Of a DNA stretch of 64,000 nt, positions 1 through 9,950 are shown one piece after another. The DNA is taken from positions 3,906,001 through 3,970,000 of the forward strand of contig JAJGBQ010000001.1 of the NCBI GenBank assembly GCA_022457065.1, given 5' to 3'. Positions within the stretch are counted from its first letter, which is position 1; the number at the start of each line of letters is the position of its first letter. The stretch comes from Curvularia sp. ZM96 (lineage: Eukaryota > Ascomycota > Dothideomycetes > Pleosporales > Pleosporaceae). A program made the translations under genes and the position numbers. The notes under the pieces are model-generated. The model was not told the DNA's origin, did not search any database, and saw only the letters and a program-made list of their open reading frames with translations.

Positions 1-1865
1 TTTGCTTACCGCATTGGGTAATATGGCCCCCACACACAGACATGCACTTGAGCCTTGAATACGAGGAATGGCTTTATCAACGTGCAGGCGTTCAGGCCGC
101 CAGGCCCTCCTGTGTATATTACGCAGCGTCATCTATGTCTCATTTATAGATAATAGGGGCAGAATATGCAAGAAGATTGGAGTTGACGTTTAAGCGAAGA
201 CTAGGGTAGTTTGCCTTGTGAAAGACTGGAGCAAAGAGAAGATGGGCAGCAGGATAGAGCTCGGTTATGCATGACCTATCCCATAGAGCAGATTTCAAAG
301 TAGATGTCGCCAGCTATGCTCAGTGTGTTCTCTTTTGTCAAACTCGGAGCGGCTGGTAACTCAGCAACTAAGAATAGCGACTAGAACTCAGCTCTTCAGA
401 GTATTCAACGCTCCCTTGCCAGATCATCCAGGACGAATACACGTCAATGAACTTGCGACATCGGCCATGATAATTCATAATCTACTACAAATACTAGCAA
501 CAGTAACGAGCCATGCAAGGAACACACTCCCAACTTCCTAGACTCTACACAAGCCAAAACTTTCCGCGGGGAGCAATATTTGGGGGCCAGAAACAGCATC
601 ACCTACGCAACTCACCAACCAACCACCCACCCACAGCATATCTACCTATAGAAAATGAAACATCAAAATAACCGGTAGGTACACAGTATAAACTTTGAAG
701 CCGAAAAAAAAGTCCTAGCCTTTCCCAATTCCCTCCCTCTCTCCGTTCACGCATATCCCCAGCGCCGCGGACATTGCATACTACTACTATCCACGGCAAC
801 ACCCCACACCAACACTCCACTCCACTACAAAACACACCTGCCAAATCCACTCCAGATCGACACATACTGCACAAAGGCAAGGTAACGTTGCACGGCCGCA
901 CGTAACGCTCTTGCGTGTGGGTCTTGTCGCGGTCGATCACGCTGCGCTGCAAAAAAACCCCGGTGGTGGATGCACATGGAGAATTGGGGCGGTGCAGATG
1001 CAGGCTTGCTGCAGGAGGGAGGTAAGCGGGGTCCGACGGCGCCGTGGATTTGGGAGTAAGGGAGGGGAAGGTAAAACAAAGGGACTACGTTAGGATGGGG
1101 AGGGGAGAATATTTTTCTGGGGAGGGTGAGGGTGAGGGTGGTTGTGTGGGGGATGTGAGGTTGATGGTCATGGGACTGTGATGAATGCGGAACATGGTGG
1201 GTGCAGAAAACCGGGTATTGTGACTTAGATGCGTGAGTACTTGCAGTGCTATTTAGATTAATAGTATCATGCGATGTCTATAAGGTTTTTCTCTAGTCGC
1301 GTGGGTTTTGATTTGCATGTTGGTTGTGTGGTCCAAGGCTGGACAGTATGGTTTTTGGAGGACTACAACGTGGACTTGGTCATCATCGCTAGTGTTTTTA
1401 AGGCTTTCTGATAGCTGATTTAGATAACTATTAACTCATCTAATAGCTGTCGAATATTGCTAGTAGCTGTTACGAGTGTCTAGTGGTTGTCGGTAGCGCA
1501 CGTGACCTACTTGCCAATAAATCACCTGACAGGTGTTGAGTTTACAGCCTACCCACTCCTGCTAGGCGCCTCCAACAGCTCACTGCATCAGATCGCCACC
1601 CCCTGGCTAACAGATATCCTTACACTTCGAATGACTTGTATGAAAAACTTTATGATAAACGTAAGACTTTTGCTTCTGCCTTTATTGGTATACCGTACGA
1701 ACGATTCAGCCGTGTGAACGTGAGGCTCTGAGGACATTACTGACACGTGACTGCCTAGCACAGCTCCACCAGCTCCAGTCATTACCTCAAGCTGTTCCTG
1801 TCCTTAATACCTCACACATTACCTCGTTCGCATAAATCAGATCTTCTTTACTGGGACTGGCCACC
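1..1865. other. gene-poor 5' region
   Basis: No coding region is supported here. The short open frames (for example around 323-541 and 599-1079) have no recognisable motif, overlap on both strands and look like chance. The stretch includes a purine-rich patch with three GGGTGA units near 1124-1141 and, around 1395-1500, several loosely repeated TAGCTG/TAGCTGT words in AT-richer sequence. The last few hundred bases are presumably the promoter and 5' UTR of the HET gene that starts at 1866. Confidence 0.6.
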
Positions 1866-4340
1866 ATGGCTTCTGTGCCGACTGGACATGCGAGCGAAGT
1901 TCTGCCGCAATTTCCAGAGTCCAAGAACCCATCACACACGAACAGTAGAGAACACAACGCAGATGCTAGCGGATCTACTCTATATAATTCTCGAAGTACT
2001 AACCCTATATCTCGCTCGGAAGACGTTCTTTGTGCTTCATGTTCTGAGTTCTACTACAAGTGCTCAGTCCCATCCTACTACAGGTACATAATATCAGAAA
2101 CTTCGACCGTTGGCGCAGCTCTTTCCAATGAAAAATGCCCTTCATGTCGGCTCATAGCTCACTGCATCGATCAAATTGTAAGCGCACAGTTCGGATGGCT
2201 GGAGTCGCAGATCTTACTATTGTCAACTCCGGACTATTTTGATGGACGGACTGGACGTCAAGGCAGACATATCAAGAAGTCCTTACCAAGGCGTGTTGAG
2301 ATTCGATTGCGCATGCAAAAGCCTCCAAATGAGGAAGAAATTCATATTGACGATCGCGACGTAATTGGATTACTGTTACCTGTCACGCCAGATAAATTGA
2401 GTGACAGAATCGGATTGACAGGTCACAAAGCGCTCTTCAATACGTTAGAGTATCAAGGCTCCGTTTATGCGCGCCCGATCGCATACACAGTTGACGTGAA
2501 ATTACTGAGGACTTGGATGGACTTTTGCGCTACGTCCCATGGTTCCTGCAAGATAGCCAAAACGCCAAACGATGCGAACATGAGACTACGCCTTATAGAC
2601 GTGGTAGAAAGACGCTTGGTTGATGCGACCTTGGGCGAAGAGTACATCGCACTTTCGTATGTGTGGGGACCCGGTAACAACAAGGTTCTTATGAAAAATA
2701 CTCTGAATCAACTTCAAGAAAAAGGAAGTCTAAATCCAAGTGCCGTCCCTCGTTTGGTCGCCGATGTCATGGATTTTGTTGCTGAGATTGGCGAAAGATA
2801 TCTCTGGATTGACACGGCGTGCATTATCCAGGATGATCCTTTGGACAAACAACGCCAACTCCCTAATATGTCCTCCATCTACACCTATGCCAAACTCACC
2901 ATCGTAGCAGCGGTGGAAGGCGCAAATGATCCCCTGCCAAGATGGAATGGGTGTCACAACAAAATACCAGTACCTACCGAGTTGATACGAGGCGTCGCGT
3001 ATACAATCGGAGAACGCCCTTTACTAGCGGCTCTATCATACATAACTTGGAACAGACGGGGGTGGACACTTCAAGAAGCACTTTTAGCAAGGCGTTTGTT
3101 GATCTTCACAGATGACCTAATTTATTGGAGTTGCCGCGAGGAATCATGGTGTGAGGACCAGTACACCGAATTTCACAACGTTAAGAACGAGCCAACACCT
3201 CAATCATCACTGTTTGCAATGAATTTTCGGCAAAGCACTTGCGACGGCAGATCATCAGTAACTAGCAGGCTGAATGCCATGGAGTTATACACGCAACATG
3301 CTCAGAACTATTCTCGGAGATCGTTTAGCAACTACTCCGACATAGTTTGGGCCTTCTCAGGTATTCTCACAGCCATGGAGGAACACTTTCCAAACGGATA
3401 CATCTGGGCGGTACCGTATGATCAAGTGGATGTCGCATTACTTTGGTGGACATGCTGTGAACGGACCGAGTGTATAGTACACCAGTGCGATCTCAATCCC
3501 GAAAGTCGTTTACCAATTCCATCATGGTGTTGGATCGGACAAGGACATGCAATTTGGTTCCCAGATGGGATTGGTAAAATCAAGTCTCGCGTCATTTGGC
3601 ACGAACCCGTGAAGTGCTGGTCATCGGATATTGACACTGTTGTTGTTGATGATCAAGAGCTAGTACGTCGTTCCCAAGCGGCAGTGGGTCTGCAATCGAC
3701 AACGGAAAAAATTCTTGTATTCGACTACGCGTTTCTTCACTTCACTGCTCGGGTAACTATGCTCTGCATTGAGCTAGAATCTGGCCCAGGAAATTTGAAG
3801 ATTTTGACTCCCTATATCAGAAACGAACAGGCAGATCCTGAAAGCCATCCACTTCTGACTGCCAAAATACTTCTGCCCTCTAAAAGAGCAATAGGTCAAA
3901 TACGGGTTCCAGCGTACATGTTCCGAAATAATACAAAACTATTTGGGGAGTTTGTTCTGCTCTCTGAATACACTGGTGAAATTGATGGTGAAGCCCCGAA
4001 AAACAACACGGGTCCCATCGACGAACGGAAGTCTGAAGAGGACTCCGATAATGACCGTGTTGAGGATGATACTAAAAGTCCGCAACCAAAAGAGGAGAAT
4101 GCCTGCGAAAACGAAAATGAAGAATACCAGGATCGAGAGTTTGACAACGCAAAGAAGAGAACTATCCCAGAAGGACATAAGGAAGACTGCTCACACTGGC
4201 CGGCTTTAAACATAATGCTGATCGAGTGGGACGAGACGCACAATATAAAGAATTTCGCTCGACGGGTAGCTATCACCCGAATTGATTCTTCGGCATGGGA
4301 GGAGGTGGAGACAACGGAGAAGACGATCGTCTTAGGATAG
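1866..4340 (+). CDS. HET (heterokaryon incompatibility) domain protein
   Basis: This is a single-exon protein of 824 residues. The HET domain starts near residue 255 and shows the three family signatures: ALSYVWG, then LWIDTACIIQDD near residue 313, then RGWTLQEALLARR near residue 397. HET domains act in nonself recognition and programmed cell death when unlike fungal strains fuse; which allele or partner this one senses cannot be read from sequence. The N terminus has a Cys-rich stretch (CASC, CPSCRLIAHC) common upstream of HET domains. The C terminus is long and has an acidic, low-complexity segment near residues 715-765. No STAND/NLR module, ankyrin or WD repeats are visible. The start ATG follows CCACC, a good Kozak-like context. 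A kinase gene lies 566 bp downstream on the same strand. Confidence 0.9.
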   Translation: MASVPTGHASEVLPQFPESKNPSHTNSREHNADASGSTLYNSRSTNPISRSEDVLCASCSEFYYKCSVPSYYRYIISETSTVGAALSNEKCPSCRLIAHCIDQIVSAQFGWLESQILLLSTPDYFDGRTGRQGRHIKKSLPRRVEIRLRMQKPPNEEEIHIDDRDVIGLLLPVTPDKLSDRIGLTGHKALFNTLEYQGSVYARPIAYTVDVKLLRTWMDFCATSHGSCKIAKTPNDANMRLRLIDVVERRLVDATLGEEYIALSYVWGPGNNKVLMKNTLNQLQEKGSLNPSAVPRLVADVMDFVAEIGERYLWIDTACIIQDDPLDKQRQLPNMSSIYTYAKLTIVAAVEGANDPLPRWNGCHNKIPVPTELIRGVAYTIGERPLLAALSYITWNRRGWTLQEALLARRLLIFTDDLIYWSCREESWCEDQYTEFHNVKNEPTPQSSLFAMNFRQSTCDGRSSVTSRLNAMELYTQHAQNYSRRSFSNYSDIVWAFSGILTAMEEHFPNGYIWAVPYDQVDVALLWWTCCERTECIVHQCDLNPESRLPIPSWCWIGQGHAIWFPDGIGKIKSRVIWHEPVKCWSSDIDTVVVDDQELVRRSQAAVGLQSTTEKILVFDYAFLHFTARVTMLCIELESGPGNLKILTPYIRNEQADPESHPLLTAKILLPSKRAIGQIRVPAYMFRNNTKLFGEFVLLSEYTGEIDGEAPKNNTGPIDERKSEEDSDNDRVEDDTKSPQPKEENACENENEEYQDREFDNAKKRTIPEGHKEDCSHWPALNIMLIEWDETHNIKNFARRVAITRIDSSAWEEVETTEKTIVLG

Positions 4341-4906
4341 GAAGTGATCAGAGCATAAAGAGTCGAACCACGTCCGTAGAAACTCGAGCTGGCTTGGGTA
4401 CGACACTTCGCTCTACGAGTCCTTGTGCAGAGCATGGAGTAGTATGCTTAGTGTTTATTTAATATATGGCTAAAATAATCCCTTTCGCCGATTAGATTGA
4501 AACATATGACCCCATGCCTCGACCCGAACTTGGAACTCAGATCTTAACCATGATCACATCTCAGCATGATACCGAGCATCTTATCTCCAAATATAACGTG
4601 TCATGTAGTCTGTAAATGTGCTAGCAACCACGAAGAAGTCACAGTTATGAAGCGAGTGCCATGTCATGGTCAGCTGTCAATGCAGAGGTGATGGAGCAAA
4701 ATATATAGAAGGGGAAGAGAATGAATTATGTGATATTTTCGTCAATCTGGCGAACATCGGCTGCTGTGAAGAGGTATTCCCCATCTTGCTCATAATTAAG
4801 GCCTTTTCCCAGTATTGAGTCTAAAGTCCAACCACAACCCATTTATACAAGCACACTATCTTCCCTTTTCGCACTTACACCCTGTTTACCAGCGCCATTT
4901 CGCACC
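4341..4906 (+). other. HET-kinase intergenic region
   Basis: These 566 bp lie between two genes on the same strand. The sequence is AT-rich around 4440-4760 and should hold the HET 3' UTR and the kinase promoter. A pyrimidine-rich CT stretch runs up to the kinase ATG, as is usual for fungal core promoters. No gene is seen. Confidence 0.5.
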
Positions 4907-5929
4907 ATGGTCGAATACTGCAAAAAGCTCGCTATACAATACCAACCCCGACCCAAGCAATCATGGCGAGTAATCGAAGAACTCGGTACACTAAACGGAG
5001 GTCTCAACGCCGGTATCGCAAAAGTACGCTGCAACAACCCAAACGCGCGAGGTATGGTCTTCATCGAAAAACGCTTTGCAGAGAAAGAACTCAAGTACAA
5101 GATCGCACATCGCGAGATCCAGCTATTGCACCAGATCGGCGATCACAAGAGCATAGTGACGATGGTGGACCATTTCCTAAGCGAAGCGTCGTTAAGGGCA
5201 GCCGTGTACCTGGAGTACTGCGACGTGGGCAGTTTAGACAAAGTGGTATATGAAGTAGCGCAAGGGCGCCATATCAACGAGCGCAAGGTGTGGAGATGGT
5301 TTTATCAGATATGCAGTGCCATTGCATATTGTCATTACGGTCCAAACCCGAGAATGAGCGATGATGAAATCTTTCAGTCTGGATGGAGTCGAATTTACCA
5401 TCGAGATATCAAGCCAGGGAATATTCTGCTGACAAGGGAGGACGGGCAGATAGTGGCTAAGCTTGCTGACTTTGGATGCGCCATTTCTGAGGATTACCTG
5501 GCGCAAGAGAGAAGCGAACAACGCGCCAGGACGCAACAGGTAGGAACAATGGGGTATGAGGCCCCAGAATACCCGTACTTTAGTGGAGCGTCCGACGTCT
5601 GGCAGCTCGGAGTCACCATTATCTGTCTATGCACAGGGATAATGTGGCCCTGGAGCAAGATGAATCCCAGCGGCGAGAAATGGCAGGAATCGCGACCAGC
5701 CGAACTCGAATACTCGCGCACACTGAGTTCAATAATCAAGCTATGCTTGGTCAGGAACCCCTGTCTGCGTTCCACGGCATACCAGGTTTTGAAGGTGTTG
5801 GACGAGGAAAGTGTGACAATGAAGTCGAAGCTGCCCAAAGATGAATTTCCATTGGAGGTGTTTGGTCCGTACGACCAGCAGAGTCTCGTGCCAAGGCACC
5901 CAGGACTGGTGTTCCTACCGGGTTATTGA
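4907..5929 (+). CDS. serine/threonine protein kinase, NEK/NIMA-like catalytic fold
   Basis: This is a single-exon, 340-residue protein that is essentially only a kinase domain. Visible catalytic elements are a candidate beta3 lysine K55 (VFIEKRF), the alphaC glutamate E70 (HREIQLL), the catalytic loop HRDIKPGN at residues 165-172, the Mg-binding DFG at 188-190 (as DFGCA), and an APE motif (YEAPEY) near residue 219. The family phosphorylates Ser/Thr of protein substrates. The glycine-rich loop is weak: the stretch around residues 26-40 (LGTLNGGLNAGIAKV) does not fit GxGxxG well, so ATP binding may be atypical. An insert with negatively charged residues precedes the HRD loop. There is no transmembrane or regulatory domain. 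Overall it resembles fungal NEK-related kinases that lie outside the core set. The substrate is unknown. Confidence 0.85.
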   Translation: MVEYCKKLAIQYQPRPKQSWRVIEELGTLNGGLNAGIAKVRCNNPNARGMVFIEKRFAEKELKYKIAHREIQLLHQIGDHKSIVTMVDHFLSEASLRAAVYLEYCDVGSLDKVVYEVAQGRHINERKVWRWFYQICSAIAYCHYGPNPRMSDDEIFQSGWSRIYHRDIKPGNILLTREDGQIVAKLADFGCAISEDYLAQERSEQRARTQQVGTMGYEAPEYPYFSGASDVWQLGVTIICLCTGIMWPWSKMNPSGEKWQESRPAELEYSRTLSSIIKLCLVRNPCLRSTAYQVLKVLDEESVTMKSKLPKDEFPLEVFGPYDQQSLVPRHPGLVFLPGY

Positions 5930-6165
5930 GTACAAATAATTCCGAGTCCAGGGCGAGGAAAGCCATCAGATAAATGTATCCGGCTACTGATTTCCTTGAG
6001 TTGTGCTCTCTGGCGGCATGAGGATTATGTCCATCATCCTCTAAACCTTTTCACTGACAGTCGTCCAGTGTGGCAGATTTCGACCGAGAACGACCGATAC
6101 CGACGTCTCGGAGCAAGACAAGGATACGATAGTTCAGCTCAATGTCGTCACTGGAAATTTCGCAA

Positions 6166-7984
6166 TCACTGGTTATGCCATCCCCACGATTCCTCAAGCT
6201 GGGCAATCATCGCTGTAGGAGGAAAAGCATGTGCTTCTTCACACCTGTACCACAGATCACGGAGGCTTTGTTGTTCCTCTCGTATGGTGAATCGATCGCC
6301 GACTGCTCGTGTCAGAAAACATATGAAAAACAGTAGGGCAAGGAAGATATCATATTTCAGCATGCTTTGGGGAAAACGCACCTAGCGCAATCGCATAGCA
6401 TGCGACAAACTTGCAAGGGAATACTTTCGGATTCGACTGGGCAACACCACAAAGTATGCGTACATTCTCTTGAACTGCTTTATCCACGACCGCACGTGAG
6501 GCTTTGTGCGCAGGGCCAAGCTGTGGTATTGTGGGATCATGTACGATTAGTAGCGTATGAGCCAAAAGATTGTACTGCATGCCCATTACGTGTTCTTTGC
6601 GATGTAAGCGGATGTCAGGGAAGTTGTTTCCATTGGAAGAATTTTTCTGGCGGAAGTAGTATGGATCGAAGCTGGAAGGTCGGCATTGGTTCCACGACTT
6701 GTTCTCGTCCATTAGTTGATTGTAGCGAGCGACGCTGTTCCTGTCTTCGCCAAAGACAAAATTGCTCACGTCGCCAAGATGCGCGATAGTCCGCGTAGCC
6801 CACATTGAGTCAGTGGCGGGCTCGAGTGAACGATCTGCAGGGAAGATGTGTAACTTGAAAGCCTTCTGCGTCATAAGTGAGATCCATAACTCTTGTCGGA
6901 AAGCAGCCCAATATATAGCTTGGCGCCAGTCTGGTCCAGACGTAGCTGCGTAAGACTGTTCAGCGGCGCGGATGATCGCTTGAGTGCCGAAAAGATGGCC
7001 TTGGGGGTCACTGCCCACGACTGATATGTTCATCTCTTCTAAGAGCCGCAAGATAATAGTTGCAGCGAGTAGCGGCTCCTCTTTGATGGTAGAATTGTCG
7101 TTTAATGCAGGGATCAGAGTGTCAAAGCATCTCTGGTAATACGCATCTGCAATGTAAGGATCAAAATCGGCAATTCGACTAAGCTGACGTGCAGACAAGG
7201 CAAGGATGGCATTCCTGTATTAGTCAGTGTTCGGCTCATACCTTAATGATTTCTTCACAAGATTACGCACATCAGAGTACTATTCTGTTTGGCCATTTGG
7301 ACGATATGCACGCCAAAATGATCTCTAGAATCCATCATGTCAAACTAGCAACTGTGAGCAGGATATTCTCTTTCTTTGCGACTCAGACTCACAAATAGTG
7401 CAACATTCTCAATGTAGTGCTGAAGCAGCATAGCTTCCTGCTCATGTTCCAGTGGCCATAGGACCGGCTCACCGGGAGGCTGTTGGTAGACAAAAGTGTT
7501 AGCACCAGGCTCATCATGCCGCTGGTACCCACCTGTGTTTAGCTGCTGATCATGGGTCATAGGAGGTGCAGAAGTCTGCTGTTGCACTGGCGACTCAGAA
7601 TTCAACAGCGACAAAACCGTCATGCCCTCTGTCGGCGTGTACAGAGTCGAATTTGGGGTCAAATTACTCTGACCACTTGCAGAGGTGGGCCCAGGTGACG
7701 GATAGACAACAGAAGGACTACTGAACGGCGAATCGCCGTCCTGAACGTACTGGGAGCGAATCTCAGACGATTCGTCCAGGAACTGAACTGCCGCGCATTG
7801 TCAGCAGGAGCCGTGAGCAACGTTTTCTGTCGCGTTTCCCTACTTCGAGGAGGGAACGAAACCCAGGGTTGTGCAGAACTAAAAGAGTTTGATATTGAGG
7901 ATCGTCGGAAGCGTCTACCGCTCTCGTAAACGCATTCCTTTTTCGAATGCTCGCATCTACCGCATTTCGGCTGCTTTCCATCAC
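6166..7984 (-). CDS. Zn2Cys6 fungal-specific transcription factor (N terminus incomplete)
   Basis: The reconstructed exons on the minus strand are 7984-7844, 7787-7393, 7344-7271, 7214-6382 and 6302-6166, with introns of 56, 48, 56 and 79 nt. They give about 525 residues in one continuous frame. The first exon carries only the second half of the binuclear zinc cluster (KCGRCEHSKKECVYE). Next come a Ser/Pro/Gln-rich linker and a long helical region (WPLEHEQEAMLLQHYIENV, then LMNAILALSARQLSRI) typical of the fungal-specific TF domain, PF11951 type. The C-terminal exon ends EESWGWHNQ, a common ending in this class. Such proteins bind DNA and regulate metabolic genes. The first zinc-cluster half and a start ATG were not found in intact form; a damaged candidate lies at 8137-8175. 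The divergent neighbour is a dioxygenase, a possible target. Confidence 0.75.
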
Positions 7985-8136
7985 CTACAGCAGAATTGTC
8001 AGTCAACGCGGGTCCGCCTAGTCACACTGCAGCGTTGGAACCTACATCGATAATGACGCGAGCGGCATCGATTGCTAGATACAGTCAACACGAGCCATGC
8101 CCATTAGGTTCAACGGTAGAACAAAGGCATCCGTAC
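7985..8136 (-). other. probable first intron of the Zn2Cys6 gene
   Basis: On the minus strand a GTACGG donor at 8136 and a CTGTAG acceptor ending at 7985 bracket 152 nt with a TTGACTGACAAT branch-like element just before the acceptor. Splicing would join TGC-CAT-G to GT-GAT-GGA and give Cys-His-Gly-Asp-Gly-Lys-Gln-Pro-Lys-Cys, the correct spacing between the third and fourth zinc-cluster cysteines. The upstream exon is not open (see findings), so this is a hypothesis. Confidence 0.35.
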
Positions 8137-8137
8137 C

Positions 8138-8607
8138 ATGGCATTTGCAATAGACCACACGTTAGACGTGTGGCAGTGGAACCGTATTCGAGGAGCGGGC
8201 TAATTTACGAATGTCGGACATGCGCGAGGGATGCTGTGCAACAGGCTCCAGGACGAGAAAGACGCGCCGATACCAGCAATGCAGGATCCAACCATGGTTT
8301 GCGCGTTAGTAACGACGCGACCACAATCGCTTCCAGCGGGGGCGGGCATTAGCAGAAAAACCCGGATAATTCGCCGCAGACCCCTCGATGCACGCCCCAC
8401 ATGATTCCGTGCCGAATGAGGAAACTTTGCCCGACCTCGTGGTAATGGGGTCCGAAGACACGCTTCTTCCCCGCGGGGAAACCATGTATCTACTGTACCT
8501 AGTGTCAACTCTTACCAGCACCAGGGCGCTAGTGAATTAAAAGACCAGACCCTTGCTGTACAGTAGGTTTACAACTGACAAACCCAAGTCGAAATCCATC
8601 TATCACC
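8138..8607. promoter_or_regulatory. divergent promoter between the Zn2Cys6 regulator and the dioxygenase
   Basis: This intergenic span of roughly 470 bp separates two divergently transcribed genes. Its first 40 bases may be the decayed first exon of the regulator. No intact gene is seen. Shared control of the two genes is a guess from orientation alone. Confidence 0.4.
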
Positions 8608-9773
8608 ATGCCCCACGCACTACCACCAGAGCTAGACATCCCGAGTCTCGAAGGTAAGAAGCTCTTCGTAAACGATGGCCTGCTTCAACCCAGCCAAGTC
8701 AGCCGAATGCAAGAGTCGTCTCCAGATCTTCCCACGGACGAACTGCGTCGCCGCTACAACGAAGATGGCTATCTCTTCCTCAAAGGCCTCTTACCACGAG
8801 AAGACGTCCTCAAAGCCCGAGAAGAGTACTTCAAATCACTCGCCCCGAGCGGCGTATTGAAGCCAGACACCCTCCCCGTACAAGGTATCTTTGACCCTGA
8901 AAAGGACGCCGCAGACTTCCCTGGCATCGGGGCCGGAGCAGCCCCGGGCAACGGGAAGCCAGGCGAAGCCACGGCCGAGAAATTCGTTAATCTAGCACTG
9001 CAAGCTCACTATGAAGATTGGTATAAAGAGACCTTCTGCAAGCATCCTGCACTGAAAGATTTCATCGCGAAGATGACGGGCTGGGGCGATGATACCCTGG
9101 CTGTTCGCAGAAGCTTGCTGCGTAATAACACGCCGGGTAACAAGGCCATTGGCGTGCATTATGACCAGATTTTCCTTCGCCATGGCGAGCCCACTTCGGT
9201 CACGGCCTGGGTTCCAATGGGTGATATCAGTCTAACAGGAGGCGGACTGATTTACCTAGAAAATGGTGCGTTATGCATGACACTGCGCAGTAGCATGTAC
9301 AGAGAAACTAACAATTGCTGCAGGACACACCCTCGGTCGTGAAATAGAGGCAGACTTTACTCGCAAAGCGGCAGAAAGTGGTTTGAGCGAACAGGAAACA
9401 AAAGACGCTTTCAACCAGAATATGATGTCCAATGGGCTGCTGGCTGATGGTCCGCGAGAGTACTCAGACACTTTTGGGAGGCGATGGTTGGTGACAAACT
9501 ACGAGGCGGGTGATGTAGTGTTGCATACCCCGTATACGGTAAGCTTACCAATGTCACTGTACTGGAAGGATGCGAGCACTCACAACACGAAGATCCATGC
9601 TTCAACTTTGAATTACGATCCAGAGAACGTGATCCGAGTGGGCACTGACTTGAGGTTTGTCGATGGAAGCAAGCCTTGGGACACAGTAAGTGAAATCCTC
9701 GTTCAACTTGCGTATGTGCTAATAATGTTCAAAGCGGTGGGATAAGTACTACGAATTTAATGATGGAGTTTGA
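8608..9773 (+). CDS. phytanoyl-CoA dioxygenase (PhyH) family protein
   Basis: There are four exons, 8608-9265, 9324-9538, 9593-9685 and 9735-9773, with introns of 58, 54 and 49 nt; the protein has 334 residues. The PhyH fold uses Fe(II) and 2-oxoglutarate to hydroxylate an unknown small substrate. The iron facial triad is visible: His184 and Asp186 in GVHYDQ, and a distal His near residue 293 in PYTIHAST, which appears only after intron 2 is removed. The arginine of VIRVGTDLRF about 12 residues later is the likely 2-oxoglutarate anchor. The protein ends PWDTRWDKYYEFNDGV. Intron 2 keeps the frame if retained, but the junction PYT|IHAST and an AAG acceptor support splicing. The gene is divergent from the Zn2Cys6 regulator and tail to tail with the WD40 gene (177 bp apart). 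Confidence 0.88.
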
Positions 9774-9950
9774 ATCGCTATTCGAACAGCATTCTTCTCA
9801 AATGTCTCTATTGTGAGAAAAAACTGAAATAAAAGGGGTATCATTACACTTCTCGCTATCGTCTATATCTTCGCCCAGCCCAATGCATGCTAATGTACAT
9901 ATCGTTAAGAGCTAATTTCGCTCCGAATCACAACTGTTCAACGCAGCGTT

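Noticed and set aside
1124..1141. GGGTGA repeats as a telomere-like or replication element
   Set aside because: There are only three units, they differ from fungal TTAGGG, and they lie in ordinary purine-rich sequence.
1866..9773. A secondary-metabolite gene cluster (regulator plus dioxygenase)
   Set aside because: No polyketide synthase, peptide synthetase, terpene synthase, P450 or transporter lies next to them; the adjacent genes are a HET protein, a kinase and a WD40 protein.
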